Source of the DNA: Porticoccaceae bacterium
Lineage (GTDB): Bacteria; Pseudomonadota; Gammaproteobacteria; Pseudomonadales; Porticoccaceae
NCBI GenBank assembly: GCA_902562425.1
Contig: CACETF010000001.1
Location: forward strand, 186,001-250,000
Reading direction: 5' to 3'
DNA length: 64,000 nt
Shown here: positions 19,837 to 29,706 of the stretch, in pieces
How the letters are laid out: each line of letters starts with the position of its first letter
Numbering within the stretch: the first letter of the stretch is position 1
Program-made: the position numbers and the translations under genes
Notes under the pieces: model-generated
Told to the model about the DNA's origin: nothing
Database searches by the model: none
Seen by the model: the letters and a program-made list of their open reading frames with translations, nothing else

Positions 19837-21332
19837 ATATACCTCATAATCCAGATATTCTTACATGCCTTGCAGATTTAAGTAGTGACGAAGTATTTAC
19901 ACCACCTGATGTTGCAAATCAAATGCTCGACCAACTTCCAAAAGAGATATGGAGTGATGACTCAGTAACATTTATTGACCCAGTATCTAAATCAGGAGTT
20001 TTTTTGAGAGAAATTACTAAAAGATTGCTAGATGGATTAGAGAGCAAAATTCCTGATATAGAACAAAGATTAAAACATATTTTAAAAAAACAAGTTTTTG
20101 GCATTGCTACCACAAGACTTACTTCTCAAATATCAAGAAGAACTCCTTATTGTTCTAAGAATGCAAATGGAGAATATTCAATTGTTGATTTTAATGATGA
20201 GGAGGGCAATTTAAAATACTTTGAATCACAGCCTTTTTTGCAGATGGTATTAAATGCAAATATTGTGGAGTTAAAAAGAAACAATACCAAAGAGATAAGG
20301 GTTGAGAAATATATGCCTATTCCTTTATACATGAAGATAAACCTGAGGAATTATTTAATATGAAATTTGATGTAATAATTGGGAATCCACCTTACCAGAT
20401 GTCTACTGGTGGTTCTGGAGCATAAGCAACACCCGTTTATAATAAATTTGTTGAAATAGCAAAAAAACTGAAACCACGTTATCTATCAATGATAATACCC
20501 TCAAGATGGTTTTCTGGAGGAATGGGTTTAAATGAGTTTAGAGAATCTATGTTAAATGATAAAAGAATTAAAAAAAATGGTTGATTATCCAAATTCAAAA
20601 GATAGCTTTAATGGGGTCAGCATCAGTGGCGGTGTAAATTATTTTTTATGGGAAAGGGACTATTTGGGCAACTGCGAGTTTGTTTCAAGAACCCAACATG
20701 GATCTATTTCTATGCAGAGAGATTTATCTGAGTTTAAATACCTAATAAGGGATAATATAGGTGCTCAGATTATCAAGAGAATGAATGTTTCTCTTAACGA
20801 TTCTATGGTGGGTTATGTCTCCTCAATTAGCCCTTTTTATCTAAAAACCTCATTTAGAGGTTCAGATAAAAAAACAAAGAATTAATTAAAGGTATTTCAT
20901 AGCAAAGGTTACGGATTCATTGAAGAGAGTGAACTAACGTCAGGAAAAAATCTAGTAAATAAATATAAAGTTCTTTTAAGTCAGACCACATCAGAGCATG
21001 CAGGTGAACCCTCACAGGACGGAAAATATAAACTTTTTTCAAAATTAGAAGTACTAAAACCAAATGAAATCTCCACATTTTCATATTTAATACTTGGTGA
21101 GTTTGATGATGAAGAGCATGCAAAAAACTTGAGAAAATATCTTGAAACAAAATTTGCAAGATTCTTAGTGCGGCAAGCAATATCTTCAATTCATATTATA
21201 AGAGATAAATTTATATTTTTGCCAAGGCAAGATTTTTCAAAGCAACTTGAAGATAAAGACTTATATAAAAAGTACAACTTATCTAATGACGAAATTCAGC
21301 ATATTGAAAAACTTATAAAGGAATTTAATTAA
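19830..21332 (+). pseudogene. Restriction-modification adenine methylase, NPPY subunit (broken)
   Basis: A second methylase-like gene starting MLNIPHNPDILTCLADLSSD. It carries DEVFTPPDVANQMLD and FIDPVSKSGVFLREI (SAM-binding), and the catalytic NPPY at 20384-20395 in [17 protein letters not shown] target-recognition-like region follows, with [16 protein letters not shown] and GVNYFLWERD, and the gene ends KYNLSNDEIQHIEKLIKEFN. Lesions are a frameshift near 20305, an in-frame TAA at 20423-20425, a frameshift at a run of eight A (20570-20577) and an in-frame TAA at 20883-20885. Motif order otherwise is intact, so inactivation looks fairly recent. Confidence 0.85.
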
Positions 21333-21333
21333 A

Positions 21334-21811
21334 GTGAGTTTCTTTCCAAGTCGGTCCAGCAATTCTCCTAAGATTAATGGTTATACAGAATTGTCCAAAG
21401 AATACGAAGGATTGATTAAGGTTGGATACACTGAAAGAACTGTTGAGGAGAGAATGAGAGAACACTATCCAATTTCTGGTCCAGAAGGCATTAAAAGATA
21501 TGAAGGAGCAATCAAATTTGGAGATCCTGAAGAAATTCTTTTTGATAGATAAATATAAAAAATAGACGAGTTATCCCGATTTAGAAGTTCTATCTAATGC
21601 ATCCTTTAATGGGATAGTTGAGGGACTGAAATCTTTTATGCCTGATGAATTTGAGAATGATGTTATGGTAAAAGCATACAATGTTTGGGCATAAGTTCAT
21701 GGAATAGTTGGAATTTTGAGACGTAAGGATTCGCGGCGTAACAGAGATAAAAGTCTTGAATGGGTTGATAATAGCTTAGGAGAATATTTGGAGATGACAA
21801 CGTTCCGTTGA
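21334..21811 (+). pseudogene. 5' remnant of the restriction subunit
   Basis: GTG start one base after the methylase stop. The product begins MSFFPSRSSNSPKINGYTEL, then EGLIKVGYTERTVEERMREH, which resembles the GIY-YIG/T5orf172-like N terminus of restriction subunits with a helicase body. It stops at 21550. Another frame continues with LEVLSNASFNGIVEGLKSF and MPDEFENDVMVKAYNVWA, interrupted by TAG 21563 and TAA 21692. No DEAD-box helicase motif is present, so most of the gene is deleted. Family assignment is from recalled similarity. Confidence 0.55.
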
Positions 21812-22384
21812 AGGATCTGAAGTAAAGACTTGAAATCGATGGATAGATGAAGTCTATCAACTAGTATTGTTTCACTATGAAACAAGTTTGCGGTGCTCTC
21901 GATGAAGCATAGTGATTTGACTGACATACGAATAAAGATGTTAACTCCACGCACTATAAACAAACTGCAAAGTAAATTTCTCTGCCTTCCAACACAGGTA
22001 TTTTCTGAGTTTGAGTTAGAGTAGTTATTTAGTGGGAGTAGTTGGGTAGATATAAATAATTGAGTTATGTAGCTTTACAAACGTCTGACAAACCACTCTT
22101 GAACAGTGGATTGTAGAAACAAAGTTAAAAAAGATTGCTATGATTCCAAATGATAAGTAGCATTTTAGAGGAGCAGTATGAAATCACACTGAAGTGCGGA
22201 ATTTACTGTTTATTTATCTCATCACATTACTTTAGTAAGCATAGACAAGCATGATATCAACGGTAAAAGTGACTTTGGCCGCGATTATACTTGGGACTAA
22301 AACAGCTAAACGAGCGCAGACAACCACTGAGCTGCCATTGAAATCGCGTTATTGTTTTTATTGACATTGTGAAGGAAAACCATT
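21812..22384. other. AT-rich gap after the restriction remnant, no gene seen
   Basis: Short frames only, with many stops on both strands. No insertion-sequence ends, tRNA or recognisable protein remnant could be supported. Confidence 0.6.
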
Positions 22385-23809
22385 TTGCATCCAAATTTAC
22401 CTTCAATGCATACAATCATCGCACTGATTATCGGATGCTTTTCTATTTCGGCCGAATCCGCAGAGCGCAAACCGAACATTATGGTGATAGTCGCCGATGA
22501 TCTCGGTTACGCAGATCTGGGTTTTCAAGGTGGTCGCGACATTCCTACGCCGAACATGGATCAATTTGCGGCCAGTGGGATACGATTAACCAACGGTTAC
22601 GCGTCCGGAGCTTGGTGCACCCCTACCCGCGCTGGGTTGCTGACAGGGCGCTATCAGCAGCGGTTTGGAAAACATGGGCACGAAAATGAGTTCGATAATG
22701 CTCTGGATCTAGATGAGACCACGTTGGCTCAACGCCTTCGCGCGGCAGGCTACGTCACTGGGCTGGTCGGCAAGTGGCACCTAGGCTCCAGTGACAAGTA
22801 TCATCCTCAGCGTCGCGGGTTTGACGAGTTCTTCGGTTTTCTCCACGGCGGCCACAACTTCCTACCAGATTTGCCGGTGATCATGTTCCCTGACCATAAA
22901 GGGGACGGTGACGATCTGTCCAAGGATGCGGAGATCCATGCGCTTCTCAACCGGTCCATCATGCGTGGCACGGAATTGGTTGATGAGACAAGCTACCTGA
23001 CCGAGGCATTTGGTCGAGAAGGTGTTGCATTCGTGCGGCGTCATTCAGACCAACCGTTTTTTCTATACCTATCTTTCAACGCCGTTCACACGCCAATGCA
23101 AGCAACCGATCGGTTAGTGACGATGTTTTCCTCGGTACAGAATCCTGTAAGACGGATCTACAATGCGATGACCTACTCTATGGATGAGGCGATAGGTGCC
23201 GTACTCGGCCAATTGCGAGCCTCCGGTATTGAGGAGGATACATTGGTCTTTTTTATAAGCGACAACGGTGGGCCGACACTCCACCGATATGCCTACAACG
23301 CTTCTGACAACAGTCCACTGCGTGGCTCAAAAGGAACTACCCTAGAGGGTGGTATTCGGGTTCCCTTTGTCATTAGTTGGCCTGGCACGCTGCCGGGCGG
23401 TCGCTTATTCAAGGCTCCCGCAATTTCGCTGGACATAGCAGTAACGGCAATGGCCGCTGCCGGAATCGAGAAGCAGCCGAAAATGGCCTTGGACGGAGTT
23501 AATCTACTGCCACACCTGAAAGGTCAGGTAAAGAGTTTACCCCACAAACAACTGTTTTGGCGTTGCTGGGGCCAGATGGCAATTCGGCAGGGTGACTGGA
23601 AGTTGGTGAGCTATGTCGCGAAGATGGATGAGGGAGAGCTGAAGCGCGGCGAGCCAAGAGATATAATGACTCCTTATCGTCTTTACAATTTGCGTCGCGA
23701 TGTTGGTGAACAGCAAGATCTTGCAGCCGCAGAGCCTGAACGCGTTGCAGTTATGCTCAAAGCTTGGCGTGCCTGGAATAAGCAGATGAAGGTTCCGCCT
23801 CAATCATAA
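22385..23809 (+). CDS. Secreted sulfatase (formylglycine type)
   Basis: Type I sulfatase hydrolysing a sulfate ester in the periplasm or outside. 474 residues with a signal peptide (IIALIIGCFSISAESA). Metal-binding ADDLGYADLG, and the CTPTR sequence (Cys78) that matures to formylglycine, followed by GLLTGRYQQRFG. VGKWHLG, HTPMQATDR and FFISDNGGPTLH are further family motifs. TTG 22385 is chosen for its AAGGA; ATG 22406 is an alternative. Base composition is clearly more GC-rich than on either side, suggesting separate acquisition. Substrate unknown; no formylglycine-generating enzyme is in the window. Confidence 0.92.
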   Translation: MHPNLPSMHTIIALIIGCFSISAESAERKPNIMVIVADDLGYADLGFQGGRDIPTPNMDQFAASGIRLTNGYASGAWCTPTRAGLLTGRYQQRFGKHGHENEFDNALDLDETTLAQRLRAAGYVTGLVGKWHLGSSDKYHPQRRGFDEFFGFLHGGHNFLPDLPVIMFPDHKGDGDDLSKDAEIHALLNRSIMRGTELVDETSYLTEAFGREGVAFVRRHSDQPFFLYLSFNAVHTPMQATDRLVTMFSSVQNPVRRIYNAMTYSMDEAIGAVLGQLRASGIEEDTLVFFISDNGGPTLHRYAYNASDNSPLRGSKGTTLEGGIRVPFVISWPGTLPGGRLFKAPAISLDIAVTAMAAAGIEKQPKMALDGVNLLPHLKGQVKSLPHKQLFWRCWGQMAIRQGDWKLVSYVAKMDEGELKRGEPRDIMTPYRLYNLRRDVGEQQDLAAAEPERVAVMLKAWRAWNKQMKVPPQS

Positions 23810-24444
23810 GGATTACAACGGATCCAAAGAGTTGATATTTAAATTTTGTTAACGGATTTGTTGAAATTGGATTGAGACGAAAACTAAAGATCTTGTAATA
23901 GATGAAGACCATTCAAGCCTCATAAACAAAGAGCTCAAAAGAATTATCGACTGAAAATAAAAATGATCTGAATCTGTAGAGGATGTGCAAATCAAATTAA
24001 CAATATAAATAAGATTAGTTTAGAAGAGAATGGTTTGGCAAAAAAATTGGACGGGTATTGTTAGCGGTTTACAATATTGTTTAAAAATAAATTTTGAGAG
24101 AGATAGGCATCGCATCAGAGACTGTTTTAAAAATAAACAGCCAAAGACACCGACCAACTCTATGCTTTACTGATAAAAGATCCGATATAGTATATGGAAA
24201 AGATTTTAAAAGAATCAGATTGAATTAATCAAAGCAGGTGTATATGGGTTAGACAAATATAAGAGATAAGAGGCTATATTAAAATCTGTTACGAAGAACT
24301 GGATTTTTGTTGGTGAACATTCGACAGTCGATAACACAAACTTAAAATGTTTACTTAGCGTGCGTTTCCACTTAATTACAACATTACTAATTTTTTCAAC
24401 CTTATTTAGTCTAGCTTCTGTCATTAAAAACATGGAATTTACAA
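23810..24444. other. AT-rich gap, no gene seen
   Basis: About 635 bases with stops in every frame. A short hydrophobic frame near 24235-24440 is not recognisable. Probably decayed sequence. Confidence 0.55.
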
Positions 24445-25257
24445 GTGTTTCAATTCAAACATAATACGAGTTATACCATGCCAGTCAATTTCGGCGAGGA
24501 TGATTTATTGGGAAGCATGGGTAAAGATGCTCACGTGGTGCATGAGGACATTACGTCAATTTTTCTATCCTACACCACGGACCGCAAACAATTGCAGCAA
24601 CATTTACCACAAGGTTTTGAGGTAACTGAACCCCTGGTCCAAATTTTTGCCGCAAAGAACAACGGCTGCAGTTGGCTAGCCGGCCGAAGCTATAATGCAA
24701 TTGGCGTCACTGTTCCAGTAATTTTTAAGGGAAAGATCGATAGGGTAGAAGGCTCCTATGTGCTTGTATTATGGGAGGATGTTTGCGAAGCAATTATTGG
24801 AGGACGAGAGCAAACAGGGATTCCTAAGGTGTATGCAGATATTGAAGAGGTGCGACTGCACCAGACAAAGTGGCATGCTTCTGCAAGTTCTTATGGCAAC
24901 AAGTTTATCGAAATCACATTGGATAACGCAGAAGAGGTACTGAGTGGTGAGGGGAATGAATTGCAAAAAAATCAGAGAATTTTTAATATGTTGGCATGGC
25001 GCTATATTCCGAATATCGGTCGCCCCGGCGCCGCTCTGAGTCATGCCACTCTATATCCTCAAGAAATCGGACCAATAACAAAGATTTGGCAAGGAGAACC
25101 TGAAGCTCAATGGAAAAATTTAAACTGGGACCAAAGTCCTACCCAATTTAAGATTAGCTCGGCCTTGAGAAGATTACCAATCCTAGAGTATCGAAGTGGA
25201 ATAGCCCTTATTTCTTCCGCGAAATTGCTAATAGGTCTTGCGCGAGAGCTTCGATAG
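24445..25257 (+). CDS. Acetoacetate decarboxylase-family protein
   Basis: 270 residues of the ADC superfamily. N-terminal FKHNTSYTMPVNFG, then GREQTGIPKVYADIE, which aligns with the GREL..YPKKLGYP region of clostridial acetoacetate decarboxylase. Lys128 is at the Schiff-base position, but the second lysine that lowers its pKa is Val here. The superfamily also contains aldolases and dehydratases, so the reaction is uncertain. GTG start is preferred because the residues before the internal ATG (24478) match the family N terminus. It stands alone between gaps. Confidence 0.85.
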   Translation: MFQFKHNTSYTMPVNFGEDDLLGSMGKDAHVVHEDITSIFLSYTTDRKQLQQHLPQGFEVTEPLVQIFAAKNNGCSWLAGRSYNAIGVTVPVIFKGKIDRVEGSYVLVLWEDVCEAIIGGREQTGIPKVYADIEEVRLHQTKWHASASSYGNKFIEITLDNAEEVLSGEGNELQKNQRIFNMLAWRYIPNIGRPGAALSHATLYPQEIGPITKIWQGEPEAQWKNLNWDQSPTQFKISSALRRLPILEYRSGIALISSAKLLIGLARELR

Positions 25258-25415
25258 TTTAAAATTTTATGTGTACTAAAATAGTCAGTTCGGAAAATTA
25301 GATTCACTATGATAGAAAAATGCCTCTGCCAACATAATATTCACGTCAGTAAAAACGTCCGCATTGGATGTGCATAAGAATCACTAATTCTTAAGTAAAA
25401 ACTTCCGCCTTTTTG

Positions 25416-27116
25416 TTAATTCATATTTTTCTCAAGTCGATCGAGCACCTTGGCTTTGTATTTTTGGTCATATCCTTTTTCTTTGTAGTATGTGTCTAGC
25501 ATTTTAAGCAATCTTTTTTTTGGAATATTTCCACCCTGCCCGCGAGACGAGTATATAAAATCTGATGCGCCTTGATGCAATATAAACTCTGGGGTAAAGT
25601 CCCAAAATGAAGGATTTCCCATTACCCGAGGATCCATTCTTTCTGTGAGATAATCGAATAACTCTTGCTTCATTTGATTAAATTTGGTGTCGTGTGTGGT
25701 ATTTAGTGATAAATTTTTTACGGTATAAGTATCTGTGGCTAGTTGATATAGCTCAAATTCTGGTCTTTTCTCGATGTTAAAGGCAATATATCCATTTGCA
25801 GTACTATGTTCTTTCACAATTTCTTTTTTGATGAGATTACCTTTAACATCAGTTGCAATAGGGAAGTTATCGGGCATTGCATTCCAGATCAAGAGATACT
25901 CATTATTGCGTATGCTTCTACTGGGATAGTTTCCGCATGTAGCATCACTAGGCAGAACCTTTTCCATACTCCAGAGTTTGCAAGCGCTTTTCTTACCGTG
26001 TTGTTCGGTCCCCGCAAAAATTTTCCTGTTGTCAGTTCGAATCTTTCCGCTTTTATCGGTACGAAAAAAATCGAGCAAACTTTTTCCTGACATCTTGTGT
26101 GGAATTTTTAAACCTGCAATATCAACAAAAGTCGGCGCCAAATCTGTGAGTGAAATTAAGTCATCTACTCTTCGTTGAGGCCTGATCACTTCTGGCCAAA
26201 ATGCGATTAAGGGTACCCTCAATCCATAATCATAGAGATTTCCTTTTGCTCTCGGAAATGGCATTCCGTTATCAGAGGTGAATATTATGAGGGTATTGTC
26301 TAGTTCATTATGATTTTTTAACACTTTAAAAACTGCCCCAACTTGATCATCGAGATGCTCAATTTCTGCCAAATATGATGCGATGACTGATCTAGTAGTA
26401 TCAGTGTCGGGATAAAAGGTAGGGACTTGGATGGCTAGAGGTTTTATTTTGCGATGGGCCGCAAATGCCTCAGTGTAAGGTGTATGGGGCTCATGAAAGC
26501 CTATCCAGAATGCAAATGGCTGATTTTCATGACGATCGAACAAAAAATTATTGAAGTTACCTGCATAATTAATCTCCGAAACTGGGCTGTCATCGAATTC
26601 GCTTCTATAGTAATTTTTAGTTAAGTATGTGTATGGAGTCCCCACGGGATTTTTTGGTCTTCCATAAAGTCCTCCGGGACCCCAGCCCTTTCCGGTTGAA
26701 CCGATTTTGTAACCCGCCCCCTCGAGGATCGCTGTGTAAGTATTAAATTTTTTCGGCAAATAACCGGTGAGTAGCATCCCATCCTCTAATTCAAAGCTAT
26801 TCCTGCCAGTTAATATTGCACTTCTGGATGGCGTGCATGTTGAACTGCTTGCGAAAGCATTTTCAAAGACTAGGCCGAGTTCTGCCATCTTATCTATATT
26901 AGGTGTGTCCAGAGCCTTCGCGCCATAAGTTCCAAAATGTTGCCAAGATGCATCATCTGCGATTATGAGTACTATATTTGGCCGATGGGCGGGCAAATTG
27001 TCACTGGCATAAAGACAGGTATGGATCGATATTAGAGCTACGAAAGTAAAGATGCCTGAGTAGAATTTAGTTAAAAGAAACGAGGTATAGTTGGGATACA
27101 TTTTTCGCATGATCAA
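25416..27116 (-). CDS. Secreted sulfatase, heparan N-sulfatase-like
   Basis: 566 residues with an N-terminal hydrophobic signal. Sulfatase core: RPNIVLIIADDASWQHFGTY for metal binding, and CTPSR with Cys94 as the formylglycine site, followed by SAILTGRNSFELEDG. GFHEPHTPY and FTSDNGMPFPRAKGNLYDYG are also present. The SWQHFGTYG start and GKGWGPGG resemble the N-sulfoglucosamine sulfohydrolase branch, which differs from the sulfatase at 22385-23809. Unlike that gene, its base composition matches the surrounding genome. Natural substrate unknown. Confidence 0.93.
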   Translation of the reverse strand: MIMRKMYPNYTSFLLTKFYSGIFTFVALISIHTCLYASDNLPAHRPNIVLIIADDASWQHFGTYGAKALDTPNIDKMAELGLVFENAFASSSTCTPSRSAILTGRNSFELEDGMLLTGYLPKKFNTYTAILEGAGYKIGSTGKGWGPGGLYGRPKNPVGTPYTYLTKNYYRSEFDDSPVSEINYAGNFNNFLFDRHENQPFAFWIGFHEPHTPYTEAFAAHRKIKPLAIQVPTFYPDTDTTRSVIASYLAEIEHLDDQVGAVFKVLKNHNELDNTLIIFTSDNGMPFPRAKGNLYDYGLRVPLIAFWPEVIRPQRRVDDLISLTDLAPTFVDIAGLKIPHKMSGKSLLDFFRTDKSGKIRTDNRKIFAGTEQHGKKSACKLWSMEKVLPSDATCGNYPSRSIRNNEYLLIWNAMPDNFPIATDVKGNLIKKEIVKEHSTANGYIAFNIEKRPEFELYQLATDTYTVKNLSLNTTHDTKFNQMKQELFDYLTERMDPRVMGNPSFWDFTPEFILHQGASDFIYSSRGQGGNIPKKRLLKMLDTYYKEKGYDQKYKAKVLDRLEKNMN

Positions 27117-27361
27117 AAAACCATATAAAAATAGAAATCTGGTTTGATTGAGAAATTCACTATAACATGGTTACGTAGTTTCCATTGCACAGAGACCATC
27201 AACCTTAGTATTTAAGTTTTTGGGTCTTGTGATTGTTTTAGTAAAGCGTGGAGACCGACAAATCACTATTTTATACAGGTATTAGTCATTTTATTTAAAA
27301 TCTTGTCGCGACCTATCTTTTCAAAATTATGTGCATCAGCAATGACTAGAGGTGTTTCGTC

Positions 27362-27925
27362 TTGAAAGACAATAGTTCAAACGTGTTTTTGGTAAGGCAT
27401 GGCGAAGCTACTGCTAAATGGGGTCAAGATTTTGATCCGGGCTTGAGTAAGAGGGGTTTTGAGCAGTCAGAGGCGGTGACTTCTATTTTCTCAGAGAGAT
27501 TTCGAGGGCCATTAAAGATAATAAGCAGTCCACTTTTGAGGGCGAAGCAGACGGCTGCTCCGCTCGCTAAGTGCTTTAATACAAATGTTGAGATAGACCA
27601 TGCATATCAAGAGATAATTTCTCCTCACGGTTTAGCGGCGAGACAGGCATGGCTCAAACGGTTTATGGGAGAGACATGGGAATCTCAACCCCAAGAACTA
27701 ATAGAGTGGCGGATGATAGCGATAAAGAGTCTCAGGAATATTACGCCTGGAACTGTTATTTACACTCACTTTATGGTGATTAACACGCTTGTTGGTTGGT
27801 TAGTTGACTCTCAAGCGACTGTGACATTTAGACCAGACAATTGTTCTGTTACTGAATTAAAATTAGACAAAGACCAATTTACTCTTGTAAAGCTGGGAGG
27901 TGAGCTGCCATCGGTCGTCAATTAG
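27362..27925 (+). CDS. Histidine phosphatase family protein (SixA/PGAM-like)
   Basis: 187 residues. The phosphohistidine motif is VRHGEAT near residues 10-16. DPGLSKRGFEQSEAV and SSPLLRAKQTAAPLA follow, and the second active-site histidine is in IYTHFMVIN. Typical small phosphoglycerate-mutase-fold phosphatase; substrate not deducible. TTG start seven bases after GAGGTG. Upstream of the TRAP genes with a 105-base gap, so probably a separate transcript. Confidence 0.85.
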   Translation: MKDNSSNVFLVRHGEATAKWGQDFDPGLSKRGFEQSEAVTSIFSERFRGPLKIISSPLLRAKQTAAPLAKCFNTNVEIDHAYQEIISPHGLAARQAWLKRFMGETWESQPQELIEWRMIAIKSLRNITPGTVIYTHFMVINTLVGWLVDSQATVTFRPDNCSVTELKLDKDQFTLVKLGGELPSVVN

Positions 27926-28030
27926 CGTTCGCTGATGGCCTCGATGACGTGTATATTTCAATGCCAATGGGCTTACCATGTAAGATTTAAAAAAACATTT
28001 TTACGGTGTTTCACTTGAAAGGAACGGGGT

Positions 28031-29158
28031 ATGGATCGACCAAGTATCTCTAATCGTGCTGCTTTACTTGCAGTGGTCGTTGCTTTTGTAACTGGCATGT
28101 TTAGTTCCCTTGCTATTCGTCCGGTCCATCAATTAGTTGAGTCTTCAACTTTTTCATCATCAGAAAGGGCGGCGGGGACTGGCCGGATCAGATGGCGCAT
28201 GCCCACTACTTTCCAGACCAGTACACCTGTGATTGGCGAGAATCCGATTTATGTTTCAGAGGCGATCCGAAAGGCGAGCGGTGGCGAGGTTCAAATCGAT
28301 GTATTTGAGCCGGGTGAAATCGTTCCTACCTTTGCGATCACTGATGCAGTTCGCGATGGAAAAGTTAATGTTGGATACACTTGGCTGGGATATGATCAAG
28401 GCAAAATACCTGCTTCGCCATTAGTCTCGGCGGTTCCATTTGGTATGGAGCCTTGGGAGTACACCGCTTGGTGGTATGAGGCCGGTGGTAGAGAACTGAC
28501 TGAAGCGCTGTATGAACCTAACATGGTCTATCCAATCTTGTGCGGTATCACTGGACCGGAAACAGCAGGTTGGTTTCGCCGTAAACTGGAATCTCTGGAG
28601 GAGCTAAAGGGCCTGAAGATTAGATTTGCTGGTCTAGGTGGGCGTGTCATAGAACGTTTAGGCGCAAGCGTTACGATGTTGCCGGGAGGAGAAATCTTTC
28701 AGGCTCTGGAAAAGGGTGCCATAGATGCAACAGAGTTCTCGTTGCCTATTGTTGATCAGGCTTTGGGATTTAATCGTGTCGCAAAATTTAACTACTATCC
28801 CGGTTGGCATCAGCCTTTTACGGCTTTTCATATGATCGTTAACCTCGATGTTTGGATAGGGCTTTCGCATTCGGATAAAGCCTTGCTAGATACCGGGTGT
28901 ACTGCAGGTGTTACACGAAATCTTGCTGCTGCTGAGGCACATCAGGGAACCGTACTAGAGGATTTTGCTGAAATAGGAGTATCCGCTGAAATATTTTCTC
29001 CTCAGTTATTGTTTGAGCTTCGTAAAGTCTCGAATGAGGTGTTAAATGATGAGGCTGAAAGAGATTCTAATTTTGCTGAAATCCTTAAATCTCAGCGAGA
29101 TTTCCGCAGAACATATGCGCAATGGAAGTCCCGAGCATACTTGCCTCCGGCGTTTTAA
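28031..29158 (+). CDS. TRAP transporter solute-binding protein (DctP/TakP type)
   Basis: Periplasmic binding component of a Na+-driven TRAP transporter. 375 residues with an N-terminal membrane/signal segment (ALLAVVVAFVTGMFSSLAI). The mature part begins RWRMPTTFQTSTPVIGENP. WFRRKLESLEELKGLKIR carries the conserved solute-binding arginine region, and MLPGGEIFQALEKGAIDATE follows. The family includes 2-oxo-acid binders (TakP), so an organic-acid substrate is likely but unproven. The stop overlaps the dctQ start by one base (TAATG). Confidence 0.93.
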   Translation: MDRPSISNRAALLAVVVAFVTGMFSSLAIRPVHQLVESSTFSSSERAAGTGRIRWRMPTTFQTSTPVIGENPIYVSEAIRKASGGEVQIDVFEPGEIVPTFAITDAVRDGKVNVGYTWLGYDQGKIPASPLVSAVPFGMEPWEYTAWWYEAGGRELTEALYEPNMVYPILCGITGPETAGWFRRKLESLEELKGLKIRFAGLGGRVIERLGASVTMLPGGEIFQALEKGAIDATEFSLPIVDQALGFNRVAKFNYYPGWHQPFTAFHMIVNLDVWIGLSHSDKALLDTGCTAGVTRNLAAAEAHQGTVLEDFAEIGVSAEIFSPQLLFELRKVSNEVLNDEAERDSNFAEILKSQRDFRRTYAQWKSRAYLPPAF

Positions 29159-29706
29159 TGTCTGATAGTTACCTGCCTCATACACCTTTATCGCGATGGA
29201 TAGACAATTTTATTTCTTTAATTGGTAAAAGGTTAGTATTTATCTGGCTTATGTTATTGGCTGTAATTGTGGTAAACGTAATCTCGCGTTATGTATTTAG
29301 TCAAGGGCACATAGAATTAGAGGAATTACAGTGGCACCTCTATTCAATTGGTTTCATTTTTGGGATTAGTTATGCGTATCAATCCGATGCTCACATCAGA
29401 GTTGATATGTTGTACGAAAATTTCAGTGATCCTATAAAAGCATGGATTGAGTTGTATGGAACTTTATTATTTTTAGTCCCGTTCATAATCCTTATTCTTG
29501 TCTTCAGCATTCAATTTGTTTCATCCTCATGGGCGGTAGGCGAGGTCTCATCTGCGCCCGGAGGTCTGCCTTTTCGTTATCTCATCAAAGCAGCACTGCC
29601 GACAGGATTTTTATTACTGTTGTTGGCAGTGGTCTCGCGTCTATCAAGAATTTTTCAGTTCTTGTTTTTTTCGTCAGCAAAGGGGAGTAGTGATGCCGGC
29701 AAATGA
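29158..29706 (+). CDS. TRAP transporter small permease (DctQ)
   Basis: 182 residues with four transmembrane helices, the membrane subunit pairing with DctM. Family marks include NVISRYVFSQGHIELEELQWHL and the amphipathic AYQSDAHIRVD. The start is set at ATG 29158 in the TAATG coupling with the binding protein; an upstream in-frame ATG at 29122 would overlap by 37 bases. The 3' end overlaps dctM. Confidence 0.9.
   Translation: MSDSYLPHTPLSRWIDNFISLIGKRLVFIWLMLLAVIVVNVISRYVFSQGHIELEELQWHLYSIGFIFGISYAYQSDAHIRVDMLYENFSDPIKAWIELYGTLLFLVPFIILILVFSIQFVSSSWAVGEVSSAPGGLPFRYLIKAALPTGFLLLLLAVVSRLSRIFQFLFFSSAKGSSDAGK

Noticed and set aside
21697-21963. Minus-strand frame of 88 codons that might suggest a transposase remnant
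   Set aside because: No catalytic motif or terminal inverted repeats seen; lies over the restriction remnant.
24215-24433. 72-codon frame on the minus strand in the gap before the ADC-like gene
   Set aside because: No recognisable motif and atypical composition.
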